The position numbers and the translations under genes were made by a program. A stretch of DNA of 36,016 nucleotides from Luteitalea sp. GTDB lineage: Bacteria; Acidobacteriota; Vicinamibacteria; Vicinamibacterales; Vicinamibacteraceae. The notes below the pieces were generated by a model that did not search any database, was not told the origin of the DNA, and saw nothing but the letters and a program-made list of their open reading frames with translations. The stretch covers positions 1-36,016 of the forward strand of contig WHTT01000066.1 of assembly GCA_009377605.1 (NCBI GenBank). The letters are read 5' to 3'. Below, in pieces: positions 24,971-31,184 of the stretch (within the stretch, counting starts at the first letter, position 1; each line of letters starts with the position of its first letter).

Positions 24971-25969
24971 TCATACGGCGATCCAATCCGAACCGTCGCG
25001 CGAGACCCGGCGCGAGCGAACGGTGATCCAGACGAGGACGAGCATGGTGACCACGCCCCAGATCACGATCGATGCGAGCGTCGTCGCATCGGGCGCCAGG
25101 AGGCTCTGTCCTCGCAGCGCCTCCCAGAGCAACAGCAGAAACAGCGACGCATAGCTTGCCGCTGCAGCCAGCAGTGCCCTGACGCGAACGGCCGCAGGCC
25201 GACGCCACCGCCGTAGGCCGAGCGCGATGAGCGCGAGCATCTGGATCGCGTGCAGACCGATGAAGTGTGGAACACGCAGATCGCCATGCTCCCGGCTCCA
25301 CGCCGTCACCGGCATGCCGGGACCGCCGTCCACGCCGCCGACCGAGTGCGCGCCCGAAATCGTCATGCGGCTTCCGGCACGGGCGTCCGCAAGCTGCGCG
25401 GCCGTTGGACGAGTCATGAGCGGGCCGGTCAGCGCGCCGGCGATGGTGAGCGTCATGCCGAGACGCAGGGCCCATCCGAGCGCCCTGTCAGTGAATCGCT
25501 GCCGCCACAGCGCGACGGCGACCGCCACGCTCACCAGCGTCTGCAGGAGGATCGCGCCGCCCATGATGAAAAACAGCGCCGCATCGAGCGGCGTCGACAC
25601 GTTGAAATGGCTCGTCGTCCCGCGCCAGGCCTGTGTGTCGATGATGGCGACCTCGAGCACGAACACGATCGCGGTCATCCAGCCCACGACGCGGCGGACG
25701 CGCGGCCAGTCCGACAACGATCCGTAGATCCACGCGAGCGTCAGGCTGTAGATGGCAGTGGAGACCGCGAACTTGAAAGGCTTGAGCCAGGCGGGCGCCC
25801 CGGTGATGATTCGCGGATCGACGAGCATGCCCACCAGTGAAGCGCCGGCCACGACGAGCATCAGCGCTCCCACCGCCGTCAGCGGCGGGCTGGCACGCCA
25901 CAGGCGATCGAGCAGGGCGGCGGCTCGAAGCCCCGCAGTAGACCGGGAGGCGCGTGGTGTCGAATCCAT
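24971..25969 (-). CDS. Polytopic inner-membrane protein, hypothetical
   Basis: ATG 25969 follows AGGAGCCTTTC, preferred to 26002. The 332-residue protein has about eight hydrophobic segments (for example AVGALMLVVAGASLVGMLVD, AIYSLTLAWIYGSL, AALFFIMGGAILLQTLVSVA, LASIVIWGVVTMLVLVWITV). Between them is a conserved-looking TSHFNVSTPLDAALF and a VPHFIGLHAIQMLALIALGL stretch with His that could be functional. I recognise the type as an uncharacterised family in soil bacteria but no activity is known to me. It is divergent from a TetR regulator across two matching palindromes, so it is probably the regulator's target. Confidence 0.75.
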   Translation of the reverse strand: MDSTPRASRSTAGLRAAALLDRLWRASPPLTAVGALMLVVAGASLVGMLVDPRIITGAPAWLKPFKFAVSTAIYSLTLAWIYGSLSDWPRVRRVVGWMTAIVFVLEVAIIDTQAWRGTTSHFNVSTPLDAALFFIMGGAILLQTLVSVAVAVALWRQRFTDRALGWALRLGMTLTIAGALTGPLMTRPTAAQLADARAGSRMTISGAHSVGGVDGGPGMPVTAWSREHGDLRVPHFIGLHAIQMLALIALGLRRWRRPAAVRVRALLAAAASYASLFLLLLWEALRGQSLLAPDATTLASIVIWGVVTMLVLVWITVRSRRVSRDGSDWIAV

Positions 25970-25983
25970 GAAAGGCTCCTCTG

Positions 25984-26035
25984 ATGTTGTCAGCGTCAAC
26001 ATAGAGATATCTCACAATGTTGACGATGTCAACAT
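25984..26035. promoter_or_regulatory. Twin TetR-type operators between divergent genes
   Basis: Two 19-base palindromes share ATGTTG(A/T)C-N3-GTCAACAT: 25984-26002 (one mismatch in the arms) and 26017-26035 (perfect 8-base arms around GAT). Centres are 33 bases apart, about three helical turns. They lie between the membrane-protein start and the TetR start, so both promoters would be controlled by the TetR dimer. Confidence 0.8.
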
Positions 26036-26056
26036 CTGCCAGTAAGATGAGGTCGT

Positions 26057-26716
26057 ATGGCGCGATTGACACGGGCGGCCAGCAAGCCGGACCGTCCCTA
26101 CCATCACGGCAACCTCCGCCGCGCCCTCCTCGACGAGGCGCTCGCCACCATCCGCGCGGAAGGCGTCGACGGTCTGACCCTGCGCGAAATCGGGGCCCGG
26201 CTAGGCGTCTCGCGTACCGCGCTGTACCGACACTTCGCCGACAAGCGGGCGCTGCTCGCTGCCGTCGCCGCCGAAGGGTTCCTCACGCTGCGCCAGCAAC
26301 TTGTCACAGCCTGGGAGGAAGGTGGCCGCGAACGCGCGGCGTTCGAGGCGATGGGGGTTGCCTACGTGCGCTTCGCGGTCGCCAACCCGTCGCACTATCG
26401 CGTGATGTTCGGCGGCTTCGTCGACCGGAAGGCGTCCGAGCCCGAACTGGACGCCGAGGCCGCGGGCGCCTTTCAGGCGCTCGTGGATGCCCTCGCCGCG
26501 CTGCAGCGTGACGCGGCCGTGCGGGGCGACGACACCGTGACGATGGCCAGGTTCGTCTGGGCGGTCGTGCATGGCGTAGCCATGCTGGGCATCGATGGCC
26601 AGCTGCGCGAGCCGGGTGGCGTCGAGGAGCTGATGCGATACGCGATCGAGCGGCTGCGGACCGGAGTCGGAGTCGACACTCGGCCTCCTCACCAGAACCT
26701 TCGCGGTACGGTCTAG
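26057..26716 (+). CDS. TetR/AcrR-family regulator with WHG domain
   Basis: A 219-residue repressor. The start at 26057 follows AAGATGAGGTCGT. The HTH spans ATIRAEGVDGLTLREIGARL with GVSRTALYRHFADKRALLAA, the standard TetR signature. The C-terminal domain carries FVWAVVHGVAMLGIDGQL, the WxxxHG (WHG) motif of the TetR_C subfamily, and YVRFAVANPSHYRVMFGG. It is divergent from the membrane protein and preceded by twin palindromes, so autoregulation and control of that protein are likely. Ligand unknown. The C-terminal tail (VDTRPPHQNLRGTV) is unremarkable. Confidence 0.93.
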   Translation: MARLTRAASKPDRPYHHGNLRRALLDEALATIRAEGVDGLTLREIGARLGVSRTALYRHFADKRALLAAVAAEGFLTLRQQLVTAWEEGGRERAAFEAMGVAYVRFAVANPSHYRVMFGGFVDRKASEPELDAEAAGAFQALVDALAALQRDAAVRGDDTVTMARFVWAVVHGVAMLGIDGQLREPGGVEELMRYAIERLRTGVGVDTRPPHQNLRGTV

Positions 26717-26805
26717 CCGTTGGAGCCTCGGGCTCAATTCGTTGAAGAGGCGCTCTATGGGGTTGTCCGCCTCCGCCTTTCCGTTACTCGCTTCGACTTG
26801 GCCGG

Positions 26806-26879
26806 CTCCGCCGGCCTAGCCGAAGCTCGCCGAAGGCGAGCGAAGGCTGGCTGGGTGTTAGGGACGATTTCCGCAACTG
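26806..26879. repeat. Hairpin-rich dispersed repeat
   Basis: This segment has a hairpin (CTCGCC-GAA-GGCGAG) flanked by AGCCGAAG/GAAGGCT-type half-arms, then CTGGGTGT and TAGGGACGATTTCCGCAACTG, which matches 18121-18149 with two changes. It lies between the TetR gene and the VapBC promoter. The 269-base interval has no gene that I can support. Confidence 0.5.
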
Positions 26880-26954
26880 GATGGTGGGCGCTGCGTGACG
26901 CAGAGCGCGTCAAGGCCGCGGGCAGCGATTGCGGGCAGCGGGCCCATGAACTTG

Positions 26955-26984
26955 CATCATGTCATCATCTTTGTAATCATGATG
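26955..26984 (+). promoter_or_regulatory. Operator of the first VapBC pair
   Basis: CATCATG (26955-26961) and CATGATG (26978-26984) form a perfect inverted repeat around 16 bases, ending one base before the antitoxin ATG at 26986. No Shine-Dalgarno sequence separates them, so the mRNA may be leaderless. Such palindromes are typical sites for ribbon-helix-helix antitoxin dimers. Confidence 0.6.
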
Positions 26985-26985
26985 T

Positions 26986-27234
26986 ATGGTTCGAACACAG
27001 GTTCAGTTGACCGACAAGCAAGCAGAGGCGCTGCGTCGGCGATCGAAGCGCGAGAACACCTCCCTTGCCGAGCTTGTACGTCAGGCTATCGATGCGTTCA
27101 CTCGCACGGAGCCGCCAAGCGGGCGGGAGCTTCGTCATCGCGCGATTCGCGCTGCTGGCCGGTTTGCGTCTGGCGTGCATGACACGTCGAGCCACCACGA
27201 CGAGACGCTCGTGGAAGCCTTCCAGTCGCGATGA
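26986..27234 (+). CDS. vapB: Ribbon-helix-helix antitoxin (CopG/VapB type)
   Basis: An 82-residue antitoxin. The N-terminal MVRTQVQLTDKQAEALRRRS, followed by a helix with NTSLAELVRQAIDAFT, is the RHH/CopG DNA-binding dimer motif. The C-terminal half (AAGRFASGVHDTSSHHDETL) is the flexible toxin-wrapping tail. It overlaps the next gene by four bases (27231-27234), the usual antitoxin-first arrangement. It lies right behind a palindrome, so it probably represses its own promoter. Confidence 0.9.
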   Translation: MVRTQVQLTDKQAEALRRRSKRENTSLAELVRQAIDAFTRTEPPSGRELRHRAIRAAGRFASGVHDTSSHHDETLVEAFQSR

Positions 27235-27674
27235 TCCTGGTCGATACGTCCGCGTTGTACGCCGTACTTGACCGCGATGACCAGAATCATCCTGTCGCTA
27301 AGGCCACGTGGGGCAGGTTACTCGAGACAGACGATACCCTGCTCGTAACCAACTATGTCGTCGTCGAGACGACTGCCCTTGTGCAGCATCGGCTCGGCAG
27401 GGAGGCAGTCCGAGTGCTGTGTGGGGACATCCTCCCCGCCCTCGACGTGCATTGGATTACCGAAGCCGATCATATGCACGCGCAGACTGCGCTGCTCGCG
27501 ACCGATCGTCGAAGGCTGAGCCTCGTAGATTGCAGCAGTTTCCACGTCATGAGGAACCGCGTGGTGCGCACCGCGTTTGCCTTCGATCCACACTTTCGCG
27601 AGCAGGGCTTTGACGTCTTGCCCGGTGCCATCGCTCGCGGCAAAGAGGCGGCTCCAACCAAGTCCTCCGAGTAG
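27231..27674 (+). CDS. vapC: PIN-domain ribonuclease toxin (VapC type)
   Basis: A 147-residue PIN nuclease with intact acidic residues: D5 in ILVDTSALY, E46 in VVVETTAL, D100 in SLVDCSSFHVM, and D119 in AFDPHF. The cleft coordinates Mg or Mn and cuts RNA, commonly tRNA, in characterised VapC toxins. Its start overlaps the antitoxin stop. It is complete. It is convergent with a second VapBC pair, whose toxin ends 46 bases away. Confidence 0.92.
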   Translation: MILVDTSALYAVLDRDDQNHPVAKATWGRLLETDDTLLVTNYVVVETTALVQHRLGREAVRVLCGDILPALDVHWITEADHMHAQTALLATDRRRLSLVDCSSFHVMRNRVVRTAFAFDPHFREQGFDVLPGAIARGKEAAPTKSSE

Positions 27675-27720
27675 CATCGCGGTACGCGACATGCCTCGAG
27701 TTGATCGATATGAGGCGTCG

Positions 27721-28146
27721 TTACGTCTCGTCCTCAACCTGATCGCTCTTGGCGTTCTCCCGCGCAGCGTCCGGCGGCGCGACCTTCGCAATCTGGTCGA
27801 AGTCGCCGTCGGCATGTTCGAGCGCCGCGCCGTGACACCGTGCGCAGGCGTCGATAAGCAGATCGGTGGCCGGCACGGTCACGCCGGCCGTTCGGCAGCG
27901 CCGGGCTAACTCGTACGCATCGTTCCAGACCTCTGGAGTGATGCCGAGTTCCGGGACGTGCCGTTCGAAATCCCGCAGAATCCTCTTCTCGCGGTCACCG
28001 CCCGCGCCGTTCCAGAGCTCCAGTCGGACGAGCGAGCACCAGCGGGCAGAGCCGGCATGGAGCGCGGCCTCGACCCTTCCGCGAACAATGGCGTCGCCAT
28101 CGGGACGCAGGAAGTGAATCCAGGAGGAAGTGTCAACCAGAACCAT
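27721..28146 (-). CDS. vapC: PIN-domain ribonuclease toxin (second VapC)
   Basis: ATG 28146 begins MVLVDTSSWIHFLRPDGDAI; an open frame extends upstream but overlaps the antitoxin gene. The 141-residue protein has D5, E43 in VRLELWNG, D95 and D99 in VPATDLLIDACA, and D115/D117 in HADGDFDQI, the full PIN set. It differs clearly from the first VapC at 27231 in the middle region, so the two pairs are not a recent duplication. The antitoxin is immediately upstream with no gap, giving a coupled operon. Confidence 0.92.
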   Translation of the reverse strand: MVLVDTSSWIHFLRPDGDAIVRGRVEAALHAGSARWCSLVRLELWNGAGGDREKRILRDFERHVPELGITPEVWNDAYELARRCRTAGVTVPATDLLIDACARCHGAALEHADGDFDQIAKVAPPDAARENAKSDQVEDET

Positions 28147-28148
28147 CG

Positions 28149-28352
28149 CTAAGCTCGGCGACGCATCTGCTGCAGTGCGTCGACAGTCATCAGGTCGGGA
28201 CACGTTCCCGCCAACTTCGCCAGTTCGGCCATGCGTCGACGACGGTTGAACTCCGTAATGGCAGTCACGATCGCCTCACGCTTGGTCCGGGCCCGAGTGA
28301 ACCGCATGGCATCCTCCAACTCGCCATCAGGAATATCAACTGTGGTCTTCAT
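28149..28352 (-). CDS. vapB: VapB-type antitoxin (second pair)
   Basis: A 67-residue protein. ATG 28352 begins MKTTVDIPDGELEDAMRFTR, the VapB (DUF2191) RHH-like start, with the second helix KREAIVTAITEFNRRRRMAE and a toxin-binding tail (CPDLMTVDALQQMRRRA). The longer open frame to 28403 has no matching start. The gene ends three bases before the toxin start. It belongs to the KTTV-DIPD branch of antitoxins, different from the CopG-like antitoxin at 26986. Confidence 0.88.
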   Translation of the reverse strand: MKTTVDIPDGELEDAMRFTRARTKREAIVTAITEFNRRRRMAELAKLAGTCPDLMTVDALQQMRRRA

Positions 28353-28414
28353 GAATCTACTGTAGGCTAGTTTGGATTCTTCGGCAACCAATACCCGCAT
28401 CATGAGTCAGGCGA

Positions 28415-28552
28415 CCACCCAACTCGGTGGCTCTATGCGCAGGTCGAATGCGAAATGGCGCCAGCATGGAGAACGTCTCGGCGATTCGCACCGGGGAGAG
28501 GTCCGGCGTTCCATTCTCGTGGAACTCTTCGAGCACAGCATCAAAGGCGACA
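28415..28552 (-). pseudogene. Deleted relic of a RES/Xre toxin-antitoxin locus
   Basis: About 50 bases (28415-28464) match the middle of the RES toxin gene (3717-3767). They are directly followed, from 28466, by ~87 bases matching the N-terminal coding region of its antitoxin (4346-4434). The 578 bases between the two parts in the intact locus are absent. The copy differs from the intact locus at many positions, so it is an old second copy that suffered an internal deletion, not a fresh duplication. It encodes nothing functional. Confidence 0.8.
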
Positions 28553-28740
28553 GGCGCACATGATCAACGAATTCCGCACGTTCGCTTCCGCCCGCACGGC
28601 GGCGCGATCGACCCGCGCATGTCCAACTCCGTGGTCGCCCCTGCGAGTGGTTGCGACGGTCGGACACGGCCCCAACAGACGCGCTCCCAGACTAGGAATC
28701 CGCTAGACTCCTGCTCACGGCATCTCTTGGGAGGTGGATC

Positions 28741-28965
28741 ATGGAGACGAGGTACCACACGCTTCGCCTGATCGGCAGCATCTACAAGGTGCTTGGCGTG
28801 ACCGTGGCCATCGTGACGGTCTTGGTGGTCGTGCCCGGCGGACACGCGAACGCACGCGAGACGATGTTCCAAGAGGCGCAACACGCATGCCGAATTGGCC
28901 GCACGGCCAGTTCGTGCGGGAACGGGCGCAAGATCGCACGGATGCGGATGAGAGGGACGACATGA
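28741..28965 (+). CDS. Small membrane protein, possibly shortened
   Basis: ATG 28741 has a good GGGAGGTGGATC site. ETRYHTLRLIGSIYKVLGVT with the hydrophobic VAIVTVLVVV segment resembles the N-terminal helix of small acidobacterial membrane proteins that begin E-KYP-LR-IA-IYK-LG. After residue ~32 it becomes a Cys/Arg-rich tail that does not look like the family, so the end may be altered. It overlaps the following gene by four bases (28962-28965), which supports translation. Function unknown. Confidence 0.45.
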   Translation: METRYHTLRLIGSIYKVLGVTVAIVTVLVVVPGGHANARETMFQEAQHACRIGRTASSCGNGRKIARMRMRGTT

Positions 28966-29558
28966 AAACGATGACGGTGGCGATGCTGGTACTCGTGGCT
29001 TCCGGCGCAACGGTGCGGAACGTGGCCGCGCAGGAGGCGCGCTCGGCGGAGCGGCAGATGGCGGCGGCCGTGCTCGCGGCCCCCGAGGACCGCCGCGGCG
29101 ATGCCGCGGTGCTCGGCTACGACGACAGAGGGGCGGTGGTCACGCTGCGCGAAGGGTCCAACGATCTCGTCTGCCTGGCCGACGACCCCGAGAGTGACGA
29201 GTTCAGTGTCGCGTGTTATCACAAAGACCTGGAGCCGTTCATGGCGCGCGGCCGTGAGCTGCGCGCGGAGGGCGTGGAGAGAGAACTGCTCGGGCCAACC
29301 CGCTGGAAGGAAGTGGAGGCCGGCACCTTGCCGATGCCCCGGGAGCCACGCACGTTGTACGCGCTGACCGGCAAAGGCTACGACGCGGCCAGCGGTGAGG
29401 TCACCGATTCGTACCTGCGCTGGGTGATCTACGTCCCGTTTGCCACAGCCGAGTCGACGGGTCTGGCCACCACACCCAACGCGTACGCACCCTGGCTGAT
29501 GGACGCGGGCACCGCCGGCGCCCACATCATGATCAACCCGCCGCGCCAGAAAGAGTGA
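28962..29558 (+). CDS. Secreted hypothetical protein, 198 aa
   Basis: ATG 28962 follows GAGAGGGACGAC and starts a signal peptide (MTVAMLVLVASGATVRNVAA, then Q). The mature part includes LREGSNDLVCLADDPESDEF, VACYHKDLEPFMARGRELRA, TLYALTGKGYDAASGEVTDS and PWLMDAGTAGAHIMINPPRQ, which look like a conserved family of exported proteins in acidobacteria. No enzymatic motif is recognised. It overlaps the small membrane gene before it by ATGA. Complete reading. Confidence 0.7.
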   Translation: MKTMTVAMLVLVASGATVRNVAAQEARSAERQMAAAVLAAPEDRRGDAAVLGYDDRGAVVTLREGSNDLVCLADDPESDEFSVACYHKDLEPFMARGRELRAEGVERELLGPTRWKEVEAGTLPMPREPRTLYALTGKGYDAASGEVTDSYLRWVIYVPFATAESTGLATTPNAYAPWLMDAGTAGAHIMINPPRQKE

Positions 29559-29580
29559 GAGGACCGGCAGTCTGTGGCGT

Positions 29581-29802
29581 TTACTGCTTCACAAGCTCCA
29601 CCCGGCGGTTCTTGGCGCGGCCTTCCTCGGCGTCGTTGGACGCCACGGGCACCAGCAGGCCGACGCCGGCGGGCGCGGCGGCCTGAGCGCTTTCCGTTTC
29701 TGCCTCGGCTGCCGGCGACCGGTTCGCCTCCGGGCTCCCGCTGCAACCGCCTGCGAACAGAGACGCGCAAGCGAGCGCTCCCAAGACTTCGCTGATTGAC
29801 AT
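29581..29802 (-). pseudogene. OmpA-family lipoprotein, most of the OmpA domain deleted
   Basis: ATG 29802 with GGAGGGAATC upstream begins a lipoprotein signal (MSISEVLGALACASLFAGGC, lipobox Cys20) and an Ala/Glu/Ser linker. It then reads LLVPVASNDAEEGRAKNRRV and ends ELVKQ, the C-terminal residues of the OmpA peptidoglycan-binding domain, where Asp and Arg bind diaminopimelate. The linker is followed almost at once by these last ~25 residues, so some 80-100 residues of the OmpA fold are missing, with the frame kept. A precise internal deletion is the simplest reading. It can be exported as a short lipoprotein but cannot bind peptidoglycan as usual. Confidence 0.7.
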
Positions 29803-29852
29803 GATTCCCTCCATCAGTGCGTTACTGACCGCAATTGATATGGTCACCGTAC

Positions 29853-29946
29853 GATGCACGGAAGAGTAACTACGGCGGCAACCGTGAAGCCAGGACTGCG
29901 ACGCAGCAGCCGCAGCGCGTAGCAGACATCCTGCCAGACACTGTGG
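29853..29946 (-). pseudogene. Remnant of an ADOP-type FtsX permease N-terminus
   Basis: Minus strand reads WQDVCYALRLLRRSPGFTVA followed by AVVTL, the hallmark start of acidobacterial duplicated orphan permeases (WQDLRYALRxLRRSPGFT). The frame stops right after. Neither the rest of the ~800-residue permease nor a partner is present. The flanking sequence toward 30120 has protein-like minus-strand pieces (LVHLEPVDDGVFQVDRGSM) that I do not recognise. Confidence 0.7.
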
Positions 29947-30134
29947 AGCTCGGCCTTCCGCCCGACATCACGCGTGTGGTCCTTCACGGCTTCCATGCTG
30001 CCCCTGTCGACCTGGAACACGCCATCGTCAACCGGCTCGAGGTGCACCAATGCGGCGCGCTGTGCATCGCTTCGAGCGCGACACCCAGGTCGGGCGGGTC
30101 GGGTTCTCGCGGACCACAAGGATCTATTGGGACA

Positions 30135-30935
30135 TCATCGCGATCGGGCAGCAGAATCGGGCAATTGCCATTCCGCTTGAAGGCGGGTGTACTCGCGCTC
30201 CGGCAGCAGCACGAAGATCGGGTGCTCCTCGGGTCGCAGCCAGGCCAGCAGGTCGAGCATCGCGGGCTCGGCCATCGCCGTGCATCCGACCGTCGGCGCT
30301 CCGGCGGTCCTCCAGAGGTGCGCGAAGATGCAGCTGCCCGCCCCGGCCCGTGCGTCCGCGTTGTGCTCGATGACGAAGCCGTGCTTGTAGAGCTGATCGC
30401 CGTCGACATGAAGGTCGCGCCGCATCGGCTCGGTGGAGCCTGCGATCGCCGCTTCACCGACCTCGCGGGCATCGACGATGCGGTTGTAAAGCGGGGACGC
30501 GGTCACATCCATGCAGTAATGCGATGCGTGCATGGGCGCGTAGGGCAGCGCCGTGCGCGCCGAGTCGGCGTAGCCGAACGCCTCGCCGATCCGGAACACG
30601 CCGGCGGGACTGCGGCCGTCGCCCTCGCGCTTGACCGGACCCGGCCGATCGGGATGCAGGCCCGCGCCCCAGGCTGAACCCGAACGACCGATGGTGACCG
30701 GGACAGCGGCAGCGGCGGCCTGCCATCCGCGTTTCGTCCGGACGAAGGTGCGCATGACCCCGTGGTCGGCGTCCCAGTCGGCGGTCGTCACCAGCACGAG
30801 CTGGCGTGCCCCCTTCCACGGGACATCGATCGCCTGGGCGGCAATGCCGTCACCTGAGACCGCGGAAAGCATCATCGCCAGCTGCGCGATCAGCAGCCGC
30901 AGGACGACGCGCCGGATGTTGGCTGGGTTGGACAT
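30135..30935 (-). CDS. L,D-transpeptidase (YkuD-like) family protein
   Basis: ATG 30935 gives 266 residues; the frame is open to 31169 through the miniature element, so the later start is preferred. The N-terminal hydrophobic segment (LRLLIAQLAMMLSAVSG) is a signal or anchor. The catalytic block is CIFAHLWRTAGAPTVGCTAM, with His and the SxGC-like TVGC carrying the nucleophilic Cys, and it is preceded by SPAGVFRIGEAFGYADSART and YCMDVTASPLYNRIVDA. This is the COG3786 branch of L,D-transpeptidase-like proteins, periplasmic and acting on peptidoglycan peptides. The Ser usual in SxGC is Thr-Val here. Likely functional. Confidence 0.88.
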   Translation of the reverse strand: MSNPANIRRVVLRLLIAQLAMMLSAVSGDGIAAQAIDVPWKGARQLVLVTTADWDADHGVMRTFVRTKRGWQAAAAAVPVTIGRSGSAWGAGLHPDRPGPVKREGDGRSPAGVFRIGEAFGYADSARTALPYAPMHASHYCMDVTASPLYNRIVDAREVGEAAIAGSTEPMRRDLHVDGDQLYKHGFVIEHNADARAGAGSCIFAHLWRTAGAPTVGCTAMAEPAMLDLLAWLRPEEHPIFVLLPEREYTRLQAEWQLPDSAARSR

Positions 30936-31021
30936 GGCGATGCCCGATCGTTTCGGATGCCCGGATGCAGTCACGATATGAACATCGGCTGCATCCGATC
31001 CAGATTGTCGTCGAGCCGTGC

Positions 31022-31184
31022 TAGTGTCCCGCAACAGTGATTCGTTGCATAAGTCCCGGAGCGCGGCGTTCGCCTGGCAAGGCGCGAGGAAGGAGAATAC
31101 AGGCCGTATTTGACTGACGAGCAACGTCGCCAGGCGGGCGCCCCGCCCGGGAATTATGTGACGAATCACTGTTACGGGACACTA
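31022..31184. mobile_element. 163-bp miniature inverted-repeat element (IS630-like MITE)
   Basis: Terminal arms of 31 bases at 31022-31052 and 31154-31184 are inverted copies with three mismatches, beginning TAGTGTCCCG. Inner sequences also pair in part, so the whole element is nearly palindromic. The outer TA at both ends fits the TA target duplication of IS630/Tc1-mariner elements. No coding capacity. The end resembles that of the IS630 element at 35232 (TAGTGTCC-G, then TTCG, then ATAAGT). It lies between the L,D-transpeptidase and the kinase-fold gene. Confidence 0.85.
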
